Under the pieces are notes generated by a model. It was not told the origin of the DNA. It did not search any database and saw only the letters and a list, made by a program, of their open reading frames with translations. From the NCBI RefSeq assembly GCF_018141005.1, contig NZ_CP046582.1, positions 1,550,001 to 1,614,000 on the forward strand: DNA of 64,000 nt. Reading direction: 5' to 3'. The DNA is from Erwinia sp. E602 (lineage in GTDB: Bacteria > Pseudomonadota > Gammaproteobacteria > Enterobacterales > Enterobacteriaceae). The translations under genes and the position numbers were made by a program. Positions 57,439-64,000 of the stretch are shown here, in pieces (the stretch's first letter is position 1; the number at the start of each line of letters is the position of its first letter).

Positions 57439-57734
57439 CCAAACTGAGCCAACTGATTGCCGAGCGCTCTGCGGAGTCTCAACAGCGTATTCGCGAGAAA
57501 ACGGAAGCAAAAATTCTTGAGATCCGTTTGCGGCAGTTACGTGAAGAACAGCATCTTTCACAGAGTGAACTGGCCGCTAAAATGGGCGTCAGCCAGCCAG
57601 CCATTACGGCGATTGAGTCTCGAGGCGAGGAAATTAAGCTGGCGACTTTAAAAAAGTACGTTGAGGCACTGGGCGGAAAGGTCAGTCTGAACATTGAGAT
57701 GCCTGGCGGAAGCGGGCGCATTTATCCGGTTTAA
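57435..57734 (+). CDS. HigA-type XRE-family antitoxin
   Basis: A 99-residue antitoxin with an N-terminal helical arm (LSQLIAERSAESQQRIREKTEAKI) and a C-terminal XRE helix-turn-helix (LRQLREEQHLSQSELAAKMGVSQPAITAIESRGEEIKLATLKKYVEALGG, about residues 34-83). It overlaps the toxin gene by ATGA. It should bind the palindrome at 57022 and repress the pair. The module sits between fruA and nfo, where E. coli has other genes. Confidence 0.9.
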   Translation: MTKLSQLIAERSAESQQRIREKTEAKILEIRLRQLREEQHLSQSELAAKMGVSQPAITAIESRGEEIKLATLKKYVEALGGKVSLNIEMPGGSGRIYPV

Positions 57735-57769
57735 ATCGGTGCAGATAAGCACCTGTCCGCATCCTTCCT

Positions 57770-57791
57770 GAGCCCACATTATCGTGGGCTC
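57770..57791. terminator. Weak hairpin after the higBA-type operon
   Basis: GAGCCCAC, loop ATTATC, GTGGGCTC is a perfect 8-bp stem 35 bases past the antitoxin stop. It lacks a good T-run, so termination may be incomplete or Rho-assisted. Confidence 0.45.
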
Positions 57792-57862
57792 TTACAACAC
57801 GCGGTGTTAAGCCCGCTTCGCAAACCTGATGCTGGCTTAATCTGTCATCCGCGATTGCGCGA

Positions 57863-58711
57863 CTATGACGACACCTGCTCCGACTTAAGCCACGCAATTT
57901 CATCGATCCAGATATCCGGATTGATGGTTTCCAGAATCATCGGGATACCGTCGAAGCGCGGGTCTTTCATCAGCCAGCTGAAGGCGGCCTTGCCGATATT
58001 GCCCTCGCCGAGGCTGTGGTGGCGGTCAACCCGGCTGTTAAAGGCGCTTTTGGCATCGTTCAGGTGCATGCCGCGCAGGTACTGAAAACCCACCACCCGT
58101 TCAAATTCGGCAAAGGTGTTCTCACACTCCTCTTCACTGCGCAGATCGTAGCCGCCGGCAAAGGCGTGGCAGGTGTCAATGCAGACGCCGACGCGGGATT
58201 TATCCTCCACGCCGTCGATGATTGCCGCCAGGTGCTCGAAGCGGAACCCCAGATTGCTGCCCTGACCGGCGGTATTTTCAATCACGGCGGTCACGCCCTC
58301 GGTTTTATCCAGCACGATATTCAGCGACTCGGCGATGCGCTTTAAGCAGGCTTCTTCGCTAATCTGCTGCAGATGGCTGCCCGGATGGAAGTTGAGCAGG
58401 CTCAGCCCCAGCTGCTGGCAGCGGGTCATCTCATCGAGAAACGCCTCGCGGGATTTTTCCAGCGCCTCCTCAACCGGGTGGCCGAGGTTAATCAGGTAGC
58501 TGTCGTGGGGCAGGATCTGCGCCGGGGTAAAACGGTACTGCTCACACGCCTGTTTAAAGGCGGTAATTACCTCATCCGTCAGCGGCGCGGCGCGCCACTG
58601 GCGCTGATTCTTGGTAAAGAGCGCGAAGGCAGTGGCTTCAATTTCTGCCGCGCGTTTCACCGCCTGGTCCACGCCGCCAGCGGCGCTAACGTGGGCACCG
58701 ATAAATTTCAT
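57863..58711 (-). CDS. nfo: Endonuclease IV (Nfo)
   Basis: A zinc-dependent AP endonuclease for base-excision repair. The 282-residue protein (E. coli 285) has the TIM-barrel family motifs [83 protein letters not shown] and LETINPD, which contain the zinc ligands. It is convergent with the toxin-antitoxin pair and divergent from yeiE. Confidence 0.97.
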   Translation of the reverse strand: MKFIGAHVSAAGGVDQAVKRAAEIEATAFALFTKNQRQWRAAPLTDEVITAFKQACEQYRFTPAQILPHDSYLINLGHPVEEALEKSREAFLDEMTRCQQLGLSLLNFHPGSHLQQISEEACLKRIAESLNIVLDKTEGVTAVIENTAGQGSNLGFRFEHLAAIIDGVEDKSRVGVCIDTCHAFAGGYDLRSEEECENTFAEFERVVGFQYLRGMHLNDAKSAFNSRVDRHHSLGEGNIGKAAFSWLMKDPRFDGIPMILETINPDIWIDEIAWLKSEQVSS

Positions 58712-58996
58712 GCCTTACTCCTGTTAATGACTCGATTTTACTGCCGGTTATGATAACTGCAAACGTGCGGTGAACGCAGGTTTTGATGAAAATGGCCTTC
58801 ACAGATGCCGTATAAAGCCCACCTGCCGGTGTAAGCTGTCAGTGAAGTTGCTTCACAGGCAGTTTAAGAGCCGCGTATTTGCTTAAAAGAATCACGGGTT
58901 ATATATTGGAAATCTACCACTATAAGTATTAATCAGCCGACGCAGCGATCGGCATTAAGTGCCATTTTTGAAGCAAGAGTCAGAAGGGGAAGGATT

Positions 58997-59869
58997 ATGC
59001 ACATTACGCTACGCCAGCTGGAAGTCTTCGCCGAAGTGCTAAAAAGCGGCTCCACCACCCAGGCCTCGCAGGTGCTGTCGCTGTCGCAGTCGGCGGTCAG
59101 CGCCGCGCTGGCCGATCTGGAGGGGCAGCTTAGCGTACAGCTGTTTGACCGGGTCGGGAAGCGGCTGGTGGTGAACGAGCACGGGCGGCTGCTCTATCCA
59201 CGCGCCGTCGGGCTGCTGGAGCAGGCCCAGGAGATCCAGCAGCTGTTCCGCGACGATAACGGCGCGCTGCGCATTGCCGCCAGCAGCACTATCGGCAACT
59301 ATCTGCTGCCGGGAATGATCGCCGGCTACCGCCGCGACTACCCGACGCTGCCGCTGGAGCTGAGCGTCGGCAACAGCCAGGACGTGATCACCGCGGTGGC
59401 CGATTTTCAGGCCGATATCGGCCTGATCGAAGGGCCCTGCCATATGGCTGAACTGGTGACCGAGCCCTGGCTGGAGGATGATCTGGTGGTGTTTACCGCG
59501 CCCGGCGCGGCGATCCTCAGCCAGCCGGTGACGCTGGCCAGCCTGGCTGAAGCGCCGTGGATCCTGCGCGAACACGGCTCCGGCACGCGGGAGATCGTCG
59601 ATTATCTGCTGCTGTCGCACCTGCCGAGCTTTGAGCTGGCGCTGGAACTGGGTAACTCAGAGGCGATCAAGCACGCGGTGCGCCACGGGATGGGCGTCAG
59701 CTGCCTGTCACGCCGGGTGATCGCCGAGCAGCTGGAGATTGGCACGCTGGTGGAACTGCCGCTGCCGTCGCCACTGCCGAAGCTGAAACGCACGCTGTAC
59801 CGCATTCATCACCGGCAGAAGCACCTGTCGAAGGCGCTGGAACGTTTCCTTAGTTACTGTAAAGAGTAG
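58997..59869 (+). CDS. yeiE: LysR-family regulator YeiE
   Basis: A 290-residue LysR-type regulator (E. coli YeiE 293). The N-terminal helix-turn-helix is [55 protein letters not shown]; the effector domain follows ([46 protein letters not shown]). AAGGGGAAGG precedes the ATG. It lies immediately upstream of lysP on the same strand, and E. coli YeiE is linked to lysP activation. Confidence 0.94.
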   Translation: MHITLRQLEVFAEVLKSGSTTQASQVLSLSQSAVSAALADLEGQLSVQLFDRVGKRLVVNEHGRLLYPRAVGLLEQAQEIQQLFRDDNGALRIAASSTIGNYLLPGMIAGYRRDYPTLPLELSVGNSQDVITAVADFQADIGLIEGPCHMAELVTEPWLEDDLVVFTAPGAAILSQPVTLASLAEAPWILREHGSGTREIVDYLLLSHLPSFELALELGNSEAIKHAVRHGMGVSCLSRRVIAEQLEIGTLVELPLPSPLPKLKRTLYRIHHRQKHLSKALERFLSYCKE

Positions 59870-59923
59870 GCCCTGGCGGACGTAACCGGCCTCAGCCTGG
59901 CGGCCAGCGCGCTTGCGAAAACT

Positions 59924-59944
59924 GCCATAACTAATAATTATGGC
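59924..59944. promoter_or_regulatory. Inverted repeat in the lysP promoter
   Basis: GCCATAA and TTATGGC are perfect 7-base arms with a 7-base centre, a layout fitting a LysR-type site (YeiE or ArgP). It lies about 60 bases upstream of a TATAAT -10 element (60004-60009) before lysP. Confidence 0.55.
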
Positions 59945-60043
59945 AAAATTATGAACCTAACTTATAACCGAGGGTAATCACTATACGCGCTGCGGCAGGT
60001 TGCTATAATCGCGCCTCATTTTTGACACAGACAGCGGTAACAC

Positions 60044-61510
60044 ATGGATCATGACACAAAAACAACACAACAACCTGGCTTAAGGCGCGTACTTAAAGCC
60101 CGCCACTTAACGATGATCGCCATTGGCGGTTCGATCGGTACCGGTCTGTTTGTCGCCTCCGGCGCCACGATTTCTCAGGCGGGGCCGGGCGGTGCGCTGC
60201 TCTCCTACGCGCTGATCGGCCTGATGGTCTACTTCCTGATGACCAGCCTCGGCGAACTCGCCGCCTTTATGCCGGTTTCCGGCTCGTTCTCCACCTACGG
60301 TTCAAAGTACGTTGAAGAGGGCTTCGGCTTCGCGCTGGGCTGGAACTACTGGTACAACTGGGCGGTGACCATCGCCGTTGACCTCGTCGCCGCACAGCTG
60401 GTGATGAACTGGTGGTTCCCGGACACCCCGGGCTGGATCTGGAGCGCGCTGTTCCTCGGCCTGATCTTCCTGCTTAACTACATCTCGGTGAAGGGCTTCG
60501 GCGAAGCGGAGTACTGGTTCTCGCTGATTAAAGTGGTGACGGTGATTATCTTTATTGTCGTTGGCATGGCGATGATCGTCGGCATTCTGCACGGGGCTGA
60601 AAATGCCGGCTGGCACAACTGGCAGACCGGCGACGCGCCGTTCGCCGGCGGCTTTGCGGCGATGACTGGCGTGGCGATGATCGTTGGCTTCTCGTTCCAG
60701 GGCACCGAGCTGATCGGCATTGCGGCCGGTGAGTCAGAAGACCCGGCGAAAAATATTCCGCGCGCGGTGCGTCAGGTATTCTGGCGCATCCTGCTGTTCT
60801 ACGTGTTTGCCATCCTGGTGATCAGCCTGATTATCCCGTACACCGACCCGAGCCTGCTGCGCAACGACGTGAAAGACATCAGCGTCAGCCCGTTCACGCT
60901 GGTGTTCCAGCACGCCGGCCTGCTGTCGGCGGCGGCGGTGATGAACGCGGTGATCCTGACGGCGGTGCTGTCGGCGGGCAACTCCGGCATGTACGCCTCC
61001 ACGCGGATGCTCTATACCCTGGCCTGTGAAGGCAAAGCGCCGCGCATGTTTGCCCGACTGTCGAAGGGCGGCGTGCCGCGCAACGCGCTGTATGCCACTA
61101 CCGTGGTCGCCGGGCTGTGCTTCCTCTCTTCGATGTTTGGCAACCAGACCGTCTACCTGTGGCTGCTGAACACCTCGGGGATGACCGGCTTTATCGCCTG
61201 GCTGGGGATCGCTATCAGCCACTACCGCTTCCGTAAAGGCTATATGACGCAGGGCCGGGATCTGGCCGACCTGCCGTACCGCTCCGGCTTCTTCCCGCTC
61301 GGGCCGATCTTCGCCTTTGTCCTGTGCCTGATGATTACCCTCGGCCAGAACTATCAGGCGTTCCTCGCCGATACCATCGACTGGGGCGGGGTGGCGGCGA
61401 CCTATATTGGCCTGCCGCTGTTCCTGGCGATCTGGCTGGGCTACCGCTGGACGCACAAAACCCGCGTGGTGAAGTACCGGGAAATGGAGTTCCCCACCTT
61501 CAGGAAGTAA
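60044..61510 (+). CDS. lysP: Lysine-specific permease LysP
   Basis: An inner-membrane lysine/H+ symporter of the APC family; in E. coli it also senses lysine with CadC. The 488-residue protein (E. coli 489) has twelve hydrophobic spans and the motifs LKARHLTMIAIGGSIGTGLFVASGATISQAGPGGALLSYALIG and FQGTELIGIAAGESEDPAKNIPRAVRQVFWRI. The -10 element TATAAT lies 35 bases upstream of the ATG. A strong terminator follows. Confidence 0.97.
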   Translation: MDHDTKTTQQPGLRRVLKARHLTMIAIGGSIGTGLFVASGATISQAGPGGALLSYALIGLMVYFLMTSLGELAAFMPVSGSFSTYGSKYVEEGFGFALGWNYWYNWAVTIAVDLVAAQLVMNWWFPDTPGWIWSALFLGLIFLLNYISVKGFGEAEYWFSLIKVVTVIIFIVVGMAMIVGILHGAENAGWHNWQTGDAPFAGGFAAMTGVAMIVGFSFQGTELIGIAAGESEDPAKNIPRAVRQVFWRILLFYVFAILVISLIIPYTDPSLLRNDVKDISVSPFTLVFQHAGLLSAAAVMNAVILTAVLSAGNSGMYASTRMLYTLACEGKAPRMFARLSKGGVPRNALYATTVVAGLCFLSSMFGNQTVYLWLLNTSGMTGFIAWLGIAISHYRFRKGYMTQGRDLADLPYRSGFFPLGPIFAFVLCLMITLGQNYQAFLADTIDWGGVAATYIGLPLFLAIWLGYRWTHKTRVVKYREMEFPTFRK

Positions 61511-61526
61511 GCGGAAATAACCTGCC

Positions 61527-61553
61527 GGGCGCGATTATTCGCGCCCTTTTTTT
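61527..61553 (+). terminator. Terminator of lysP
   Basis: GGGCGCGA, loop TTAT, TCGCGCCC, then seven T, 16 bases past the lysP stop. Confidence 0.93.
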
Positions 61554-61578
61554 GTTAACCGCCGTTACGAATATCATT

Positions 61579-61597
61579 GATAACTATTCTTGTTTTC
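61579..61597. promoter_or_regulatory. Candidate Fur box before the iron transporter pair
   Basis: GATAACTATTCTTGTTTTC agrees with the 19-base Fur consensus at 12 positions by my count. It lies 59 bases before the permease start. The first and last blocks match best; the middle is weak. Confidence 0.4.
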
Positions 61598-61656
61598 GTT
61601 ACTTTTACCGCCGTATTGCTGGCGTAGCCGCCTCACCAGAGAAACAGGGTCTTAAG

Positions 61657-62739
61657 ATGAGTGTAAGCGTTGATTCGGCGCAGTCCGCCGACCAAACCCC
61701 GCCCGACGGCGCGATGGGCCGTTATCACCAGGTGCTGCGGCACCGGCTGCTGATTATGGGCGGGCTGCTGCTGCTGATCCTCGCTTCGCTGCTGCTCGAC
61801 TTTACCCTTGGCCCGTCCGGGCTGTCGCTGGCCACCCTGTGGCAAACGCTGATCTCGCCGGAGTCGGTGGATGCCGGTACCCGGGTGATCGTCTGGGATA
61901 TCCGCCTGCCGTATGCGCTGATGGCGGTGGTAGTGGGGCTGGGGCTGGGCCTCGCCGGTGCCGAAATGCAGACCATCCTCAATAACCCGCTGGCCAGCCC
62001 GTTTACCCTCGGCGTCTCCTCTGCCGCCGCCTTCGGCGCCGCGCTGGCGATCGTGCTGGGCATCGGCATTCCCGGCATTCCCGACCAGTGGTTTATCTCC
62101 GCTAACGCCTTTGTGTTTGCGCTGCTGGCCGCGCTGATGCTGGACGCGGTCACCCGCTGGACCCAGGTCTCCACCTCCGGGGTGGTGCTGTTTGGCATCG
62201 CGCTGGTGTTCACCTTTAACGCGCTGGTGTCGATGATGCAGTTTATCGCCAGCGAAGATACCCTGCAGGGGCTGGTGTTCTGGACCATGGGCAGCCTGGC
62301 GCGCTCATCATGGGACAAGCTGGCGGTGCTGAGCATTGCGCTGCTGATCCTGGTACCTATCTCGATGATGAGCGCCTGGAAACTGACCGCGCTGCGGCTG
62401 GGGGAGGATCGCGCGGTGAGCTTTGGCATCGACGTGCGTCGTCTGCGCCTCGGCACCCTGCTGCGCATCAGTATTATCTCCGCGCTGGCGGTGGCCTTTG
62501 TCGGGCCAATCGGCTTTATCGGCCTGGTTGCGCCGCACATCGCGCGCATGGTGTTCGGTGAAGATCACCGCTTCTACCTGCCGGCCAGCGCGCTGACCGG
62601 GGCGCTGGTGCTGTCGCTGGCCTCGGTGGCGTCGAAAAACATCCTGCCAGGGGTGATCATTCCGGTGGGTATCGTGACCTCGCTGGTCGGCGTGCCGTTC
62701 TTCCTGAGTATTATTCTGCGCCATCGGGGGAATATCTGA
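61657..62739 (+). CDS. FecCD-family iron-siderophore ABC permease
   Basis: A 360-residue inner-membrane permease of the FecCD/BtuC family with about nine to ten hydrophobic segments. Family motifs: IRLPYALMAVVVGLGLGLAGAEMQTILNNPLASPFTLGVSSAAAFGAAL, FWTMGSLA and FVGPIGFIGLVAPHIARMVFGEDHRFYLPASAL. ATG 61657 is chosen; the frame is open upstream inside lysP. It overlaps the ATPase gene by one base. No binding protein or receptor lies in the window. E. coli has cirA, an iron-siderophore receptor gene, beside lysP. Confidence 0.92.
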   Translation: MSVSVDSAQSADQTPPDGAMGRYHQVLRHRLLIMGGLLLLILASLLLDFTLGPSGLSLATLWQTLISPESVDAGTRVIVWDIRLPYALMAVVVGLGLGLAGAEMQTILNNPLASPFTLGVSSAAAFGAALAIVLGIGIPGIPDQWFISANAFVFALLAALMLDAVTRWTQVSTSGVVLFGIALVFTFNALVSMMQFIASEDTLQGLVFWTMGSLARSSWDKLAVLSIALLILVPISMMSAWKLTALRLGEDRAVSFGIDVRRLRLGTLLRISIISALAVAFVGPIGFIGLVAPHIARMVFGEDHRFYLPASALTGALVLSLASVASKNILPGVIIPVGIVTSLVGVPFFLSIILRHRGNI

Positions 62740-63521
62740 TGCAGGGACTGAAAATCAGCGGCTTCAGCGCCGGTTATCCAAAACGTCAGGTGATTACCGA
62801 CCTGAACATTCCGCTGCTGCCGCGCGGCAAAATCACCGTGCTGCTGGGGCCGAACGGCTGCGGCAAGTCGACGCTGCTGCGCTCGCTGGCCGGGCTGAAT
62901 AAGGCCAGAGGCGAGCTGTGGCTGAACGGTGACGAGCTGATGAGCCTGCCGTTTGCCCGCCGCGCATCAAGGGTGGTCTACCTGCCGCAGTCGCTGCCGG
63001 CCGGGGTACACCTGCACGTGCTGGAGTCGATTATCGTGGCGCAGCGCGCCTCCGGCGGACGCAGCACCGCCGCCAGCGAAGCCGAGGTGATGGCGCTGCT
63101 GGAACAGCTGGGCATCGCCCACCTGGCGATGAGCTTCCTCGATCAGCTCTCCGGCGGGCAGAAGCAGCTGGTGGGGCTGGCGCAGTCGCTGATCCGCCGC
63201 CCGGAGCTGCTGCTGCTCGATGAGCCGCTCAGCGCCCTCGACCTTAACTACCAGTTCCACGTGATGGACCTGGTGGCGCGCGAGACCCGCCAGCGCAATA
63301 TCGTGACCGTGGTGGTGGTGCATGACATCAACATCGCGCTGCGCCACAGCGAACACGTGCTGATGCTGCAGAACGGCAGGCTGATTGCCGACGGTGCGCC
63401 GGAGGAGGTGATCACCCCGGAGAGCCTGGCGAAAGTCTACGGCGTGCGCGGCCGCATTGAGCGCTGTTCGCACGGTACGCCGCAGGTGCTGATTGATGGC
63501 CTGGTGGGGGATGTGGCCTGA
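62739..63521 (+). CDS. Iron-siderophore ABC transporter, ATP-binding protein
   Basis: A 260-residue FecE/FhuC-type ATPase: Walker A GPNGCGKST (about residues 33-41), signature LSGGQKQLVGLAQSL, Walker B LLLLDEPLSALDL and the switch VVVVHDINIALRH. It is translationally coupled to the permease (TGATG). The pair probably imports a ferric siderophore or a related chelate, with a binding protein encoded elsewhere. Confidence 0.93.
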   Translation: MQGLKISGFSAGYPKRQVITDLNIPLLPRGKITVLLGPNGCGKSTLLRSLAGLNKARGELWLNGDELMSLPFARRASRVVYLPQSLPAGVHLHVLESIIVAQRASGGRSTAASEAEVMALLEQLGIAHLAMSFLDQLSGGQKQLVGLAQSLIRRPELLLLDEPLSALDLNYQFHVMDLVARETRQRNIVTVVVVHDINIALRHSEHVLMLQNGRLIADGAPEEVITPESLAKVYGVRGRIERCSHGTPQVLIDGLVGDVA

Positions 63522-63604
63522 GATAATTGCAGTTTCAATCGAAAGAAGGCCTGGCGGCGTGTTCCCCCGTCGCTGTGATGATTTAAAATCGCAGGACGGG
63601 GTAA

Positions 63605-63976
63605 CTAGTACCCGTGATTACAGAGTGCAATGACGTTGTGGGCATTTTTAATTGCTATCAGGGCGGAGTTTTTTGTAACTGTTTTTTCTAAAAAATAATC
63701 ACTAATCGTGCGCTGGTCCTTCATTGCTTTGAGTATATAGCCCAGAGCAAGCAGCTCTTTTCTGGTGTACGTTTCTGCTTCCAGTCGCCAGGCATCGCCT
63801 TGCAGGTAAGATATCAAATCTTTGTGGCTGTCCTTTGGGCCGCTGCTCATCGCTGAAATAACGTGATGATAAGCACCATAGTAAGCCCGTCCAACGGCGT
63901 TTCTGAAGCCAATTTCATCCTTCCTGGCAAGGCACTGTTCCGCGAAATTGATAAAATCCGTGCTAATTATTGGCAT
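63605..63976 (-). CDS. HEPN-domain protein (UPF0332-like)
   Basis: A 123-residue helical protein with the HEPN pattern RNAVGRAYYGAYHH; the Arg-x6-His spacing (RAYYGAYH) fits the R-x4-6-H active site of HEPN RNases. AGGAAA lies 8 bases before the ATG. HEPN proteins of this kind often pair with a minimal nucleotidyltransferase as toxin-antitoxin or defence modules. The partner would be encoded upstream, beyond 64000, so the pairing cannot be checked. Lower GC than its neighbours suggests acquired DNA. Confidence 0.72.
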   Translation of the reverse strand: MPIISTDFINFAEQCLARKDEIGFRNAVGRAYYGAYHHVISAMSSGPKDSHKDLISYLQGDAWRLEAETYTRKELLALGYILKAMKDQRTISDYFLEKTVTKNSALIAIKNAHNVIALCNHGY

Positions 63977-64000
63977 TGTCCGGTTTCCTGTGTTGTAAGC

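Noticed and set aside
61324..61656. Extended N terminus of the FecCD-type permease overlapping lysP
   Set aside because: The upstream part lies in another frame of lysP, across the lysP terminator, and is not permease-like; ATG 61657 gives the normal family length.

Overview
The window reads as chromosome of an enterobacterium, most likely in the Erwiniaceae (Erwinia or Pantoea type). Most core proteins are close, full-length matches to E. coli proteins (ApbE, AlkB, YojI, the Yej set, MepS, LpxT, FruBKA, Nfo, LysP), but coding GC is higher. The gene order is the mirror image of the E. coli 48-50 min region. This is judged from sequence and remembered gene order; no database search was run.

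Layout. (1) 0.5-4.0 kb: apbE, alkB, yojI. (2) 4.3-31.1 kb: accessory DNA filling the gap between yojI and the proline tRNA, where E. coli carries eco/mqo/nap/ccm/narP. It holds a six-gene minus-strand operon for uptake and processing of a sulfur- or amino-acid-like compound; an ascG-ascF-ascB beta-glucoside system between two 58-bp direct repeats; an orphan phosphopantetheinyl transferase; an AraC regulator with a xyloside symporter and GH43 xylosidase; a DapA-family gene whose 3' end is repeated in tandem; and two orphan type VI secretion (T6SS) cassettes. The first cassette is metallopeptidase, lipoprotein and Hcp. The second is VgrG, an M23-like/GH19 peptidoglycan-hydrolase effector and a secreted immunity candidate. 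Between them lie gene debris, a ParD/RelE-type toxin-antitoxin pair, and a guanidine-II riboswitch left in front of a wrecked sugE. No T6SS structural genes are present. (3) 31.5-51 kb: conserved backbone with tRNA-Pro(GGG), yejM, yejL, yejK, rplY, radD, rsuA, bcr, yejG, the yejABEF peptide importer, pdeN, mepS, lpxT, yeiR and efpL. (4) 51-63.5 kb: yeiW, setB, the Cra-type fruBKA operon (fruK frameshifted by one base as given), a HigB/HigA pair, nfo, yeiE, lysP, a FecCD/FecE-type iron transporter pair without a binding protein, and a HEPN-domain gene at the right edge.

How the parts fit. The backbone covers envelope maintenance (YejM, MepS, LpxT), translation (L25, RsuA, EfpL), DNA repair (AlkB, RadD, Nfo) and uptake of peptides, fructose, lysine and iron. 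The accessory part suits a plant-associated life: plant beta-glucosides and xylosides as food, and T6SS effectors against competing bacteria. The signals most worth following are the two effector cassettes with a vgrG remnant beside one, the orphaned guanidine riboswitch, the 70-bp tandem duplication at the DapA-like 3' end, the repeats flanking the asc operon, and the fruK frameshift.
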